A DNA stretch of 64,000 nt, taken from contig CANMGT010000002.1 of the NCBI GenBank assembly GCA_947497495.1, positions 423,148 through 487,147 on the forward strand, given 5' to 3'. Made by a program: the position numbers and the translations under genes. The DNA comes from an uncultured Lentibacter sp. (GTDB lineage: Bacteria > Pseudomonadota > Alphaproteobacteria > Rhodobacterales > Rhodobacteraceae). The notes under the pieces were generated by a model. The model worked only from the letters and a program-made list of their open reading frames with translations, had not been told where the DNA came from and made no database searches. Shown here piece by piece: positions 16,539-25,561 of this stretch (position 1 is its first letter; every line of letters begins with the position of its first letter).

Positions 16539-17516
16539 ATGAGGATTGAGACGATGCAGGACAATGAAACGCCCAAAGCGCCAACGCTAGACACCTCGCT
16601 TGCCGACATGCCCAAGCGGGACTGGCTTGTCGCCCTGTCCGGTATTGCCGAGGAAAAAGGCCATTTCACAACACTGGGCAAACACCACTTCTCGACATTC
16701 ATAGAGGGCGGCGAAACCCTGCTTGTCACCTTTGAAAACTACGACAGCATTCAACGCATTTCGCCCAAAGCCCAGCCCCTTGGTTGGGAAGTCGGCAAAG
16801 TGCTCGGCTGGTCAACCCTCAACGTGATCTCCGATGGCCAGTCATGGTTTCGCGACCGCAACATCTACGCCTATTTCGATGACCTGATCGACGACGGCTT
16901 CTTCGAAGAGTTCGACAATGTGCTGTTTTATGGCGCAGGCCCCTGCGGCTATGCGGCTGCGGCCTACTCCATCGCCTCGCCGGGTGCACGCGTGCTTGCG
17001 CTTCAGCCCCAAGCCACGCTTGATCCGCGCATCGCCGAATGGGACGAGCGCTACATCCGCCAGCGCCGCGCCAACTGGACAACGCGCTTTGGCTATGCCC
17101 CTGACATGATCGACGGCGCGCAAGAAGCCTTCGTGCTCTATGACCCCGAGCAAACAGAAGACGCCATGCACGCCGCGCTGTTCACGCGCCCCAACGTGCA
17201 CAAACTCCGCATGCGGTATGTCGGCGAAGCGCTGCAATACTCCCTGCGCAATATGAAGATCCTGTCACGGATTATCGCTCTGGCTGGCACGGGGCAACTC
17301 ACCCCCGAAGTCTTCGCAAAGCTGTTTCGCGCTCGCCGCGATGACAAGAACTATCTGCGCGTTCTGCTGCGGGATCTGGAAGATGAAGGCCGCGTGAAAC
17401 TGGCCCATGCGCTGTGCACAAATGTCGTCACCCGTCTAGATGGCGTGCCCGCCTTTGAGCGCCGCCTGAAGTTTCTCAACGAAAAACTTGAGGCCCTGCC
17501 CGAAGGCGACAGCTGA
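16539..17516 (+). CDS. Conserved hypothetical protein with alpha/beta-type core
   Basis: A 325-residue soluble protein that I do not recognise by function. A central strand-turn-helix block reads NVLFYGAGPCGYAAAAYSIA (about residues 127-146) and resembles the nucleophile elbow or nucleotide loop of an alpha/beta fold, but no Ser stands at the elbow. The N-terminal part (about 25-110) is mixed strand with FTTLGKHHFSTFIEGG, and the C-terminal 100 residues are basic and helical. Relatives may be labelled phosphoadenosine phosphosulfate reductase, but the SGGKDS and ECGLH motifs of that enzyme are absent. The start could also be the ATG at 16554, better placed after GAGG. It follows the glycan operon in the same direction. 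Confidence 0.6.
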   Translation: MRIETMQDNETPKAPTLDTSLADMPKRDWLVALSGIAEEKGHFTTLGKHHFSTFIEGGETLLVTFENYDSIQRISPKAQPLGWEVGKVLGWSTLNVISDGQSWFRDRNIYAYFDDLIDDGFFEEFDNVLFYGAGPCGYAAAAYSIASPGARVLALQPQATLDPRIAEWDERYIRQRRANWTTRFGYAPDMIDGAQEAFVLYDPEQTEDAMHAALFTRPNVHKLRMRYVGEALQYSLRNMKILSRIIALAGTGQLTPEVFAKLFRARRDDKNYLRVLLRDLEDEGRVKLAHALCTNVVTRLDGVPAFERRLKFLNEKLEALPEGDS

Positions 17517-17552
17517 AGCCCCTTTCCCATCGCCCGCGATTTGTGTAATCGC

Positions 17553-18614
17553 ATGAGTATGACACAAACGCTCACGCTCCGCCGCCCCGATGACTGGCAC
17601 CTGCACCTGCGCGATGGCGCAATGCTGGAAGCCGTTCTGCCCGAAACAACCCGCCATTTCGCCCGCGCGATCGTGATGCCGAACCTGGTGCCGCCCGTCG
17701 TCACAATGGCAGATGCGACAAGCTACAAAGCCCGCATTCTCGCAGCCATGCCCGAAGGCGCGCGCTTCACGCCGCTGATGACGCTCTACCTCACAGAAAA
17801 CACCGATCCCGATGATCTCACCCGCGCCTATGCCTCGGGCCTGATCTCGGCGGTCAAGCTCTACCCCGCAGGCGCGACGACCAACTCTGCCTCAGGCGTG
17901 GCCGACTTTGACAAAGTGCGCGCGGTGCTTGAGCGCATGGCCGAAATCGGCTGCCCGCTCTGCGTACACGGCGAAGTCACCGACCGCGAAATCGACATTT
18001 TTGATCGCGAAGCCGTGTTCATCGACCGCGTGCTCGACCCGATCCGCAAAAGCACCCCCGAGCTTAAAGTCGTGATGGAGCACATCACAACAAAGAATGG
18101 CGCCGACTACGTCAAAGCAAATGCCGAGCGCCTCGGCGCGACGATCACCGTGCAGCACCTCATGCTGGATCGCAACGACATGCTCGTCGGCGGTATGCGC
18201 CCGCATTATTACTGCCTACCAATCCTGAAACGCCGCGAACACCGCGAAGCGCTGCTCGCCGCCGCCACGTCCGGCGATGCACGTTTCTTCCTCGGCACAG
18301 ACAGCGCCCCGCACCCGTCCCACGCCAAAGAAGCCGAATGCTGCGCGGCTGGGTGTTTCACAGCCCCCGTGGCGCTCGCCTGCCTTGCACACAGCTTTGA
18401 AGAGGCCGGCGCACTTGATAAGCTCGAAGGCTTCACATCCCTGCACGGCCCCGCCTTCTACGGGTTGCCTGCAAACGAAGAGACAATCACCCTGACAAAG
18501 TCAGACACGCCCGCACACTTCCCCAAGCAAATCCCGAACGGAGATGACCCGATCACTGTTTTTGATCCGGGGACACCTGTCTTCTGGGCTGTGAGCAACT
18601 CTTCTTCTCTTTAA
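17553..18614 (+). CDS. pyrC: Dihydroorotase (PyrC type)
   Basis: A 353-residue zinc amidohydrolase that closes carbamoyl aspartate to dihydroorotate in pyrimidine synthesis. Metal ligands and active-site blocks are clear: [10 protein letters not shown] (about residues 13-22), [12 protein letters not shown] with the Lys to be carboxylated, CVHGEV, EHITT, and [12 protein letters not shown]. Length and sequence fit the class II (E. coli PyrC) enzyme. The ATG at 17553 is preferred over GTG at 17541, with a further ATG at 17559 possible. pyrE follows after a 59-base gap that holds a palindromic repeat element. Confidence 0.95.
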   Translation: MSMTQTLTLRRPDDWHLHLRDGAMLEAVLPETTRHFARAIVMPNLVPPVVTMADATSYKARILAAMPEGARFTPLMTLYLTENTDPDDLTRAYASGLISAVKLYPAGATTNSASGVADFDKVRAVLERMAEIGCPLCVHGEVTDREIDIFDREAVFIDRVLDPIRKSTPELKVVMEHITTKNGADYVKANAERLGATITVQHLMLDRNDMLVGGMRPHYYCLPILKRREHREALLAAATSGDARFFLGTDSAPHPSHAKEAECCAAGCFTAPVALACLAHSFEEAGALDKLEGFTSLHGPAFYGLPANEETITLTKSDTPAHFPKQIPNGDDPITVFDPGTPVFWAVSNSSSL

Positions 18615-18650
18615 AAATATCCCGGGGAGCGCGAGGGGCTGGCCCCTCGC
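18603..18650. repeat. Dispersed palindromic element, copy 1
   Basis: A T/A-rich lead (AAAAATATCCCGGGGAGC, from 18613) is followed by the perfect hairpin GCGAGGGGCTGGCCCCTCGC (18631-18650). Nearly the same 46-48 bases occur inverted at 40797-40842. It sits between pyrC and pyrE, where it may also act as a transcript-end or mRNA-stabilising hairpin. Confidence 0.8.
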
Positions 18651-18673
18651 ACCCAACGACAAAGGACAGCGCC

Positions 18674-19351
18674 ATGATCCCGACAAGCTACCCAAACCCC
18701 GAAGAAATCGCCCGCCTTACAGCCCGCATGCTGCTTGAAATCGGTGCGGTCAACTTCAACACCGACGAGCCTTACACGCTGGCCTCCGGCCTGCCCTCGC
18801 CAAGCTACATCGACTGCCGCAAACTCATAAGCTACCCGCGCATTCGCTCGACATTGATGGATTTTCTCACGATCACAGTCATGCGCAACGCAGGTTTTGA
18901 AGCCTTTGACAACATCGCAGGCGGTGAAACAGCCGGCATCCCTTTTGCCGCCCTCGTGGCCGAGCGCATGGCCCTGCCGATGACATATGTGCGCAAGAAA
19001 CCAAAAGGTTACGGCAAGAACGCCCGCATCGAGGGCGCCATGTCCGAAGGCGAGCGCGTGCTTTTGGTCGAAGACCTCACAACAGACGGCGGCTCAAAGC
19101 TCAGCTTCGTTGACGCCATCCGCGACACCGGCGCCACCTGCGCGCATACCGCCGTGATTTTCTACTACGACATCTTCCCTGAAACCGTGAAAACCCTTGG
19201 CGATCACGGCGTCTCTTTGCACCACCTCTGCACATGGTGGGACGTGCTCGCAGAAGCCCGCGCGCAAGAGGCCTTCTCGGCAGAAACACTCGCCGAAGTC
19301 GAGAAGTTCCTCAAGGATCCGCGTAAGTGGCAAGAAGCAAACAAGAAATAA
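18674..19351 (+). CDS. pyrE: Orotate phosphoribosyltransferase
   Basis: A 225-residue enzyme that joins orotate to PRPP to give orotidine 5'-phosphate. The PRPP loop is [15 protein letters not shown] (about residues 131-145), and the catalytic flexible-loop region is [26 protein letters not shown] lies ten bases before the ATG. It follows pyrC, the preceding step but one in the pathway, on the same strand, so the two are probably co-expressed despite the repeat hairpin between them. Confidence 0.94.
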   Translation: MIPTSYPNPEEIARLTARMLLEIGAVNFNTDEPYTLASGLPSPSYIDCRKLISYPRIRSTLMDFLTITVMRNAGFEAFDNIAGGETAGIPFAALVAERMALPMTYVRKKPKGYGKNARIEGAMSEGERVLLVEDLTTDGGSKLSFVDAIRDTGATCAHTAVIFYYDIFPETVKTLGDHGVSLHHLCTWWDVLAEARAQEAFSAETLAEVEKFLKDPRKWQEANKK

Positions 19352-19354
19352 AAC

Positions 19355-19363
19355 TTATCCACA
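19355..19363 (+). promoter_or_regulatory. Perfect DnaA box upstream of the dnaB promoter
   Basis: TTATCCACA is the consensus high-affinity DnaA box. It lies 58 bases before the -35 hexamer of the proposed dnaB promoter. Confidence 0.65.
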
Positions 19364-19420
19364 GAGGGCGGTACAGGGCGGCAAAATCCCGCTGCAAGAA
19401 TCGCATCGTGACACAGCATT

Positions 19421-19448
19421 TTGTGGCGCGCACCCTCTGTGCTACAGT
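19421..19448 (+). promoter_or_regulatory. Proposed dnaB promoter
   Basis: TTGTGG (19421-19426), a 16-base spacer and TACAGT (19443-19448) give a reasonable sigma-70 promoter about 140 bases before the dnaB start. DnaA boxes lie on both sides. Confidence 0.4.
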
Positions 19449-19476
19449 ATACAGCCTAACACCAAGGCAACACACC

Positions 19477-19485
19477 TTATCCACA
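19477..19485 (+). promoter_or_regulatory. Perfect DnaA box downstream of the dnaB promoter
   Basis: TTATCCACA lies at about +22 to +30 of the predicted dnaB transcript, where bound DnaA would block transcription. A weaker partial copy, TTATCCCGC, follows at about 19489. Confidence 0.65.
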
Positions 19486-19585
19486 GGGTTATCCCGCGCA
19501 ATATCCCCAGAGATTTACAGATAGGGATTTGCGCGCAGGTTGGTTATCAAGGCCACGTGGGCAAAACGAGTGGAACAGGGACAGC

Positions 19586-21070
19586 ATGAACGAAATAGCG
19601 ACATTCAACCCGACAGGCGCCGAAGTCAGTACGCCCGAGACAGTGCCCCACTCGATCGAAGCCGAGCAACAGCTCTTGGGGGCTTTGCTTACCAACAATG
19701 ATGTCTACGACAAAATCGCCAGCATCATCGGCCCACAGCACTTTTACGACCCCGTGCATGCGCGCATTTTCGAAACAGCTGCCGCCCGAATTGCGAAGAA
19801 CAACCTCGCCTCTCCGGTCACGCTCAAGGCCTTCTTTGAAGACGATGAGGGCCTCAAAGAGCTCGGTGGCCCCGCCTACCTTGCCCGCCTCGCGGGGGCT
19901 GCTATTTCGGCCTTCGCGGTGCGTGACTACGCCCAGCTGATCTATGATCTCGCCATCCGCCGCGACCTGATCGCGCTTGGACAAGAGATCAGCGCCAAAG
20001 CCGCCAAGGTCGATGTCGCCTCCGAGCCCAAAGAGCAGATCGTCGAAGCCGAGCAGCAGCTTTACAAACTTGCCGAGCAAGGCCAGACAGAAAGCGGTTT
20101 TCAGAGCTTTCTCAAGGCCGTAACCGACGCTGTTAATGTTGCTAACGCCGCTTACCAACGCGACGGCGGCCTTGCGGGCGTCTCCACGGGCCTGTCGGAC
20201 ATGGACACCATGCTTGGCGGCCTCCACAAGTCTGACTTGCTTATTCTCGCGGGCCGCCCGTCGATGGGCAAAACCTCGCTCGCAACCAACATCGCCTTCA
20301 ACGTCGCCAAGGCCTACAAGCGCGGCAAGTTGCAAGACGGCTCCGAAGGCGCGATCGACGGCGGCGTTGTCGGCTTCTTCTCGCTTGAAATGAGCGCCGA
20401 GCAGCTCGCAGGGCGTATCCTCGCGGAAGCCTCCGAAATCAGCTCGCACAAAATCCGCCAAGGCGATATGGATGAAGTCGAGTTCCGCCGCTTCGTTGAC
20501 GCCGCCAAATCGCTGGAAGCCTGTCCGCTCTACATCGACGACACAGCGGCCATTCCCATCGCGCAGCTCGCTGCCCGTGCCCGCCGCCTCAAGCGGACCC
20601 ACGGGCTTGATGTGCTGATCATCGACTACCTGCAACTGGTGCGCGGCACCTCTGAAAACCGCGTGCAAGAGATCGGCGAAATCTCGATGGGCCTCAAAGC
20701 CATCGCGAAAGAGCTTCAGATCCCCGTCATCGCCCTTTCCCAGCTGTCGCGTCAGGTTGAAAGTCGCGAAGACAAGCGCCCGCAGCTTTCAGACCTGCGT
20801 GAATCAGGCAGCATCGAACAAGACGCCGACGTCGTCATGTTCGTTTACCGCGGCGAATACTATAAAGAGCGCGAGAAGCCCTCCGAGCACGAGCTCGACA
20901 AAGTTGCCGAGTGGCAAGACGAGATGTCGCGCCTGCACGGCAAGGCCGAGGTCATCATCGGCAAGCAGCGCCACGGCCCGATCGGCACTGTCGAGCTGTC
21001 CTTTGAGGCGCAGTTCACCCGCTTTGGCAACCTCGCCAAGTCATGGCAAGGCGGCGGCGAAGAGTTCTAA
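19586..21070 (+). CDS. dnaB: Replicative DNA helicase
   Basis: A 494-residue hexameric helicase that unwinds the lagging-strand template at the replication fork. The N-terminal domain (about 20-125) includes VPHSIEAEQQLLGALL; the RecA-like C-domain has Walker A AGRPSMGKTSLATN (about residues 225-238), Walker B LDVLIIDYLQL, and the arginine-finger region DLRESGSIEQDADVVMF. The length is standard and no intein is present. The ATG at 19586 follows AGGGA at good spacing. The 234 bases upstream hold a promoter and two perfect DnaA boxes. Confidence 0.96.
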   Translation: MNEIATFNPTGAEVSTPETVPHSIEAEQQLLGALLTNNDVYDKIASIIGPQHFYDPVHARIFETAAARIAKNNLASPVTLKAFFEDDEGLKELGGPAYLARLAGAAISAFAVRDYAQLIYDLAIRRDLIALGQEISAKAAKVDVASEPKEQIVEAEQQLYKLAEQGQTESGFQSFLKAVTDAVNVANAAYQRDGGLAGVSTGLSDMDTMLGGLHKSDLLILAGRPSMGKTSLATNIAFNVAKAYKRGKLQDGSEGAIDGGVVGFFSLEMSAEQLAGRILAEASEISSHKIRQGDMDEVEFRRFVDAAKSLEACPLYIDDTAAIPIAQLAARARRLKRTHGLDVLIIDYLQLVRGTSENRVQEIGEISMGLKAIAKELQIPVIALSQLSRQVESREDKRPQLSDLRESGSIEQDADVVMFVYRGEYYKEREKPSEHELDKVAEWQDEMSRLHGKAEVIIGKQRHGPIGTVELSFEAQFTRFGNLAKSWQGGGEEF

Positions 21071-21093
21071 AGCGACATCAACAGGACATTGAC

Positions 21094-22338
21094 ATGACAC
21101 CCGACTTCAACGCCGAACTCGAAAGCCGGCTGATCCGCTACTGCAAGATCGACAGCCAGTCAGACGCCGACAGCCCAAGCAGCCCCAGCACGGCGATCCA
21201 GCTTGATATGCAAAAGCTGCTGATGGCAGAGCTTGAAGAGATCGGCGCACAGGACATCACGCTCACAAGCTACGGCGCAGTCCTCGCGACAATTCCTGCC
21301 TCCGAAGGCGTGACAGCCCCCACGCTCGGCCTGTCCGCCCACGTGGACACCGCCCCGCAGTTCAATGCGGCAGGCGTCAAACCCGTTGTGCACCGCAGCT
21401 ACAACGGCGGTGACATCACATTTGCCGACGCCCCCGAACTCGCGCTTTCCCCTGAAAATTCGCCCTATCTCGGCACCAAGCAGGGCCATGACATCATCAC
21501 CGCCTCAGGCACCACGCTGCTCGGTGCTGACGACAAATCAGGCGTCGCCATTGTCATGACAGCAGCGCGCCACCTGCTCGCCACCCCAAGCCTTGCGCGC
21601 CCGCGGTTGCGCCTTGCCTTCACGCCTGACGAAGAGATCGGCCGCGGCGTGCACCCCGACTTGCCCCGCGATCTGGGCGCAGACTTCGCCTATACGTTTG
21701 ACGGCGGCGAAGTCGGCAACATCGAATACGAGAGCTTCTCGGCGGACGGTGCGAAAGTCACAATCGAAGGCGTTTCGATCCACCCGGGCACAGCAAAAGA
21801 CACGATGGTCAACGCGCTGCACCTCGCCGCGCGCATCATCATGGGGCTGCCCCACGTGAGCATGACCCCCGACACAACCGAAGGCCGCGAGGGCTTCATC
21901 ATGGTGACAGAACTTGCCGGAAACGCCGCCTCTGCCGAACTCACGCTCATCCTACGCGACTTCGAGCTTGAAGGGCTTGCCGCCAAATCCGCCCTGCTGG
22001 AAAGCGTCTGTAACAGCGTGCAACTCGGCGAGCCGCGCGCGCGCGTCACCTGCGAGATCAAGCCGCAATACCGCAACATGCGCTACTGGCTTCAGGAAGA
22101 CATGACACCGGTTGATCTGGCCCACGCCGCCGCCAAAGCCATTGGCCTGACGCCGCGCTCCGAGCCGATCCGCGGCGGCACCGACGGCTCACGCCTGACA
22201 GAACTCGGCGTGCCCTGCCCCAATATCTTTACCGGCATGCAAGAGCTGCACGGCCCGCTTGAGTGGATCTCGGTTCAAGACATGAACACCGCGACGCAAA
22301 TGTGCCTCAAGCTTGCGGAGCTCGCCGCCAAACCCTGA
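21094..22338 (+). CDS. pepT: Peptidase T (tripeptidase)
   Basis: A 414-residue cytoplasmic M20B zinc peptidase that removes the N-terminal residue from tripeptides. Metal and catalytic residues lie in LSAHVDTAPQFNA (about residues 80-92), LLGADDKSGVAIV (about 145-157) and FTPDEEIGRGVHP (about 178-190); the dimerisation domain follows, with GVSIHPGTAKDTMVNA, and the terminal RGGTDGSRLTELG block is present. The ATG at 21094 follows AGGA, 23 bases after dnaB. The neighbours do not explain its role beyond peptide recycling. Confidence 0.93.
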   Translation: MTPDFNAELESRLIRYCKIDSQSDADSPSSPSTAIQLDMQKLLMAELEEIGAQDITLTSYGAVLATIPASEGVTAPTLGLSAHVDTAPQFNAAGVKPVVHRSYNGGDITFADAPELALSPENSPYLGTKQGHDIITASGTTLLGADDKSGVAIVMTAARHLLATPSLARPRLRLAFTPDEEIGRGVHPDLPRDLGADFAYTFDGGEVGNIEYESFSADGAKVTIEGVSIHPGTAKDTMVNALHLAARIIMGLPHVSMTPDTTEGREGFIMVTELAGNAASAELTLILRDFELEGLAAKSALLESVCNSVQLGEPRARVTCEIKPQYRNMRYWLQEDMTPVDLAHAAAKAIGLTPRSEPIRGGTDGSRLTELGVPCPNIFTGMQELHGPLEWISVQDMNTATQMCLKLAELAAKP

Positions 22339-22448
22339 CCGCCCGCTTTCTTATTGCCGCAAATATCCTGCCTGAGTCCGCGCAAAAGTGCGCTCTATCG
22401 GGTTACGCGCTTGCTATCGCTATGCGCCTAGGGAGGCTGGTAGAGGGT

Positions 22449-22500
22449 CTGTGGGGCTAGCCCCACAGCTTGGCTGCTTGTCTGGGGGGCTAAGCCCCAA
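22449..22500. repeat. Palindromic element related to the dispersed family, copy 2
   Basis: CTGTGGGGCTAGCCCCACAG (22449-22468) is a perfect 20-bp palindrome with the same GGGGCTAGCCCC core as the family. A second imperfect hairpin, GGGGGGCTAAGCCCC, follows before 22500. It lies between pepT and alr, where the 246-base gap holds nothing else recognisable. Confidence 0.65.
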
Positions 22501-22584
22501 TTCACAGCTCGCATGTGCCCATATGCCGAAGCGTGCTGGCGCTTTCCCCCTTGACGCCGCGCGCCCCTCTGCCGACAAGACCCT

Positions 22585-23622
22585 ATGGCAAGTTCAACTC
22601 TCACAGTCGATCTCGACGCATTGGTCAGCAACTGGCGCGCTCTGGCAAAAATCAGCTCCGGAGAAACCGCAGCTGTCGTCAAGGCCGACGCCTATGGCCT
22701 TGGTGTCTCGCGGGTGGCCAAATCCCTCGCCTCCGCGGGCGCGCGGCAATTCTTTGTCGCCACAGCCGAAGAAGGCGCCGAGCTGCGCCGCGCTTTGGGC
22801 GATGGCATCAGCATCAACATTTTCGCGGGCCACATGCCTGGTGACGCCGACATGATCAACGATCTCTCGCTCACCCCGATGATCAACTCGATAGAGCAGC
22901 TCCAGCGCCACCTTGAGGCAAATGCTGCGGCGCCCTTTGGCGTGCAGCTTGACACCGGCATGAACCGCCTCGGCATGGAGCCCGCCGAATGGGCCGCGCT
23001 GCGCGAGCTGATCCTGCCGCAAGGCCCCACACTTCTGATGAGCCACCTCGCCTGCGCCGATGAAGCGGGCCACGCGATGAACGATCAGCAGCTGCGCACC
23101 TTCCGCGATATGACAGAAGGCACAGGCGTGCCGCGCTCGCTTTCGGCCACGGGCGGCATCGCCCTCGGAGAGGCGTTCCACTTTGATCTCACCCGCCCCG
23201 GCATCGGCCTTTACGGCGGCAAACCGTTTGAGCTGGCAACACCTGTGGCCTATCTCGAAGTTCCCGTCATCCAGGTGCGCGATGTAGCCGCTGGCGAAAG
23301 CGTCGGCTACGGCAACGCCTTTGTCGCCGACACACCGCGGCGCGTGGCCACTCTTGCCGCGGGCTACGCCGACGGGCTCATTCGCGCCATGTCAGGCAAG
23401 GCGACAGCTTTTTATGGCCAAACCGAGTGCCCACTCTTGGGGCGCGTCTCGATGGACATGATCGCCGCCGACATCACTCGCCTCACAGAGACACCCGCCT
23501 CGCTTACGCTTCTGGGCCGCCAGCAAACCGTCGACACGCTCGCCACGGCAGCAGGCACCATCGGCTACGAAATCCTCACATCCCTAGGCCCGCGCTACAC
23601 GCGCCGCTACTCAGGTGGCTAA
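22585..23622 (+). CDS. alr: Alanine racemase
   Basis: A 345-residue PLP enzyme that makes D-alanine for peptidoglycan. The PLP lysine is in [13 protein letters not shown] (about residues 30-42). The catalytic Tyr and surrounding blocks are present as [11 protein letters not shown] and [13 protein letters not shown], plus [10 protein letters not shown]. It lacks a signal peptide, so it is a cytoplasmic biosynthetic form. The ribosome site is weak. The mlaE-like gene starts directly after its stop codon, so the two may be co-transcribed. Confidence 0.95.
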   Translation: MASSTLTVDLDALVSNWRALAKISSGETAAVVKADAYGLGVSRVAKSLASAGARQFFVATAEEGAELRRALGDGISINIFAGHMPGDADMINDLSLTPMINSIEQLQRHLEANAAAPFGVQLDTGMNRLGMEPAEWAALRELILPQGPTLLMSHLACADEAGHAMNDQQLRTFRDMTEGTGVPRSLSATGGIALGEAFHFDLTRPGIGLYGGKPFELATPVAYLEVPVIQVRDVAAGESVGYGNAFVADTPRRVATLAAGYADGLIRAMSGKATAFYGQTECPLLGRVSMDMIAADITRLTETPASLTLLGRQQTVDTLATAAGTIGYEILTSLGPRYTRRYSGG

Positions 23623-24408
23623 ATGAACGCAGTTCTCTCTCCCCTCGCCGCGATTGGCGCAGCTGTGCTTGGCATGCTCGCCGCTCTCGGGCGTGTCGCG
23701 CTGTTTGCCTTTGACACCGTCACGCATCTCTTTCGCCCGCCGTTCTATGGCCGCGAGTTCGCCGCCGCGCTGGTGCAAATCGGCTGGCTGTCGCTGCCGG
23801 TTGTTGGCCTCACCGCGCTGTTCACAGGCGGTGCTTTGGCGCTGCAAATCTACTCGGGCGGCGCGCGTTTCAACGCCGAGGAAGTTGTGCCTTCCATCGT
23901 CGCCATCGGCATGGTGCGCGAGCTTGGCCCCGTGCTGGGCGGCCTCATGGTTGCGGCGCGGGTCACCTCTTCCATCGCCGCCGAGATCGGCACGATGAAA
24001 GTCACCGAGCAGATCGACGCTCTGGTGACGCTCTCCACCAACCCGATGAAATACCTCACCCTGCCGCGCGTGCTCGCCGCCACTCTCGCGGTGCCTGTGC
24101 TGGTCGCCGTGGGCGACGCCATCGGCATTTTCGGCGGCTATATCATCGGCGTCACGCGACTTGGCTTCAACGAGGCTGCCTACCTCAAGAACACCGTTGA
24201 TTTCCTCGAACTGTGGGACGTCACCTCAGGCCTGCTCAAAGGCGCGGCCTTCGGCTTCATCGTCGCCACCATGGGCTGCTATTACGGCATGAACTCCGGC
24301 CGCGGCGCTCAAGGCGTTGGCCGCGCCACCAAAACAGCGGTCGTCGCGGCTTCGGTCATGATCCTCGCCGCCAACTACCTGCTGACAGAGTTGTTTTTCA
24401 CGTCATGA
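23623..24408 (+). CDS. MlaE-family ABC transporter permease
   Basis: A 261-residue inner-membrane protein with five or six hydrophobic segments and the family signature ELGPVLGGLMVAARVTSSIA, followed by EIGTMKVTEQIDALVTLSTN. MlaE permeases work with an MlaF ATPase and an MCE (MlaD) protein to move phospholipids between inner and outer membranes. Here the ATPase gene overlaps by ATGA, but no MCE-domain gene is seen in the window, so the substrate-binding partner lies elsewhere. It begins immediately after the alr stop. Confidence 0.88.
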   Translation: MNAVLSPLAAIGAAVLGMLAALGRVALFAFDTVTHLFRPPFYGREFAAALVQIGWLSLPVVGLTALFTGGALALQIYSGGARFNAEEVVPSIVAIGMVRELGPVLGGLMVAARVTSSIAAEIGTMKVTEQIDALVTLSTNPMKYLTLPRVLAATLAVPVLVAVGDAIGIFGGYIIGVTRLGFNEAAYLKNTVDFLELWDVTSGLLKGAAFGFIVATMGCYYGMNSGRGAQGVGRATKTAVVAASVMILAANYLLTELFFTS

Positions 24409-25151
24409 TAACCCTCACAAACGTCCACAAAGCCTTTGGCCCCAAACGCGTCCTGCAAGGCGTTGACCTGACCATCGACAAGGGCACATCGATGGTCATC
24501 ATCGGCGGCTCCGGCACGGGCAAGTCTGTCATGCTCAAGTCTGTCCTCGGCCTTGTTGTGCCCGACAGCGGCAGCATCACCGTAGACGGCAAAGACGTTG
24601 CCGCCGGTGACCGCGACGCATTCCTCGCCCGCTTTGGCATGCTGTTTCAGGGCGGCGCGTTGTTTGACAGCCTGCCTGTTTGGCAAAACGTCAGCTTCCG
24701 CCTGCTGCGCGGCGCTTTGAAGCGCCCCAGAGAGGAAGCCCGCGAGATCGCGATTGAAAAGCTCCGCCGCGTTGGCCTCAAGCCCGAAACGGCTGATCTC
24801 TTCCCCTCCGAGCTGTCCGGCGGCATGCAAAAGCGCGTCGGCCTTGCCCGCGCGATTGCCGCAGAGCCCGAGATCATCTTCTTTGATGAGCCAACAACAG
24901 GCCTTGATCCGATCATGGCGGGCGTCATCAACGAGCTGATCCGCGAGATCGTCACCGAGATGGGCGCAACGGCGATGACCATCACCCATGACATGTCATC
25001 AGTCCGCGCCATCGCCGACAACATCGCCATGCTGCACGACGGCGTCATCAAGTGGAGCGGCCCCGTCAGCAAACTCGACAATTCGGGCGACCCCTACCTC
25101 GACCAGTTCATCCACGGCCGCGCCGAGGGGCCGATTGAGGCAGTGCGCTGA
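24405..25151 (+). CDS. MlaF-like ABC transporter ATP-binding protein
   Basis: A 248-residue ATPase. Walker A is IIGGSGTGKSVMLKSVLG (about residues 32-49), the signature motif is LSGGMQKRVGLARA, Walker B is EIIFFDEPTTGLDPIM and the switch His is in MTITHDMSS. Sequence and the overlap with the MlaE-like permease gene identify it as the phospholipid-transport ATPase. The ATG at 24405 is set by the ATGA overlap; the frame is open upstream, but there it runs antiparallel to no known domain and lies inside the permease gene. Confidence 0.9.
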   Translation: MITLTNVHKAFGPKRVLQGVDLTIDKGTSMVIIGGSGTGKSVMLKSVLGLVVPDSGSITVDGKDVAAGDRDAFLARFGMLFQGGALFDSLPVWQNVSFRLLRGALKRPREEAREIAIEKLRRVGLKPETADLFPSELSGGMQKRVGLARAIAAEPEIIFFDEPTTGLDPIMAGVINELIREIVTEMGATAMTITHDMSSVRAIADNIAMLHDGVIKWSGPVSKLDNSGDPYLDQFIHGRAEGPIEAVR

Positions 25152-25201
25152 TGTGCGGTGGCGGCGGTGATCCTTTTCCAGCCGTCACGGAGGCCACAGG
25201 C

Positions 25202-25558
25202 ATGAGAACACTTGATATCATCGAACTGGTTTATGTCTTCGCGGCCCCGACCGGCTTTGCCCTATCGCTCATCGCGGCAGTCACCCTACTGAGCGGCAAA
25301 GCGCGCTTGCTCGCCGTCGCGGCCCTAGGCTTGGCGCTTCTCTCCACGGTGGCCTTTGTCTACGCCAACCAGCAGCCCTATAGCGCGCGCAGGCAGCTTG
25401 AAGCCCTCGGGTTCGCAGCGGCGTTCTCGTCCTTCTTCGCGATCTACCTGCGCCACACTTACTTCCCGACCACACTCAAGTGGGTCAATCTGCCCGCAAC
25501 GCTGGGCTTTGGTGTCAGCATAGTCTTCCTCACGCTCTATTTGCTGGTTAAGCTCTGA
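25202..25558 (+). CDS. Small membrane protein of unknown function
   Basis: A 118-residue protein with four hydrophobic stretches (IIELVYVFAAPTGFALSLIA; ARLLAVAALGLALLSTVAFV; a weaker third around GFAAAFSSFFAIYLR; LGFGVSIVFLTLYLLVKL). No family was recognised. The ATG at 25202 is preferred because GGAGG lies nine bases upstream; an earlier ATG at 25151 overlaps the ATPase stop and would add a glycine-rich leader. It lies between the lipid-transport genes and another membrane protein, four bases before the latter, so all are probably one transcript. Confidence 0.65.
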   Translation: MRTLDIIELVYVFAAPTGFALSLIAAVTLLSGKARLLAVAALGLALLSTVAFVYANQQPYSARRQLEALGFAAAFSSFFAIYLRHTYFPTTLKWVNLPATLGFGVSIVFLTLYLLVKL

Positions 25559-25561
25559 GCC

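Noticed and set aside
16539..17516. PAPS reductase
   Set aside because: Neither the SGGKDS nor the ECGLH motif is present.
19355..19500. DnaA boxes as a replication origin
   Set aside because: Only two boxes, no AT-rich unwinding region, and no dnaA, parAB or other origin-linked gene. A regulatory role at dnaB is simpler.
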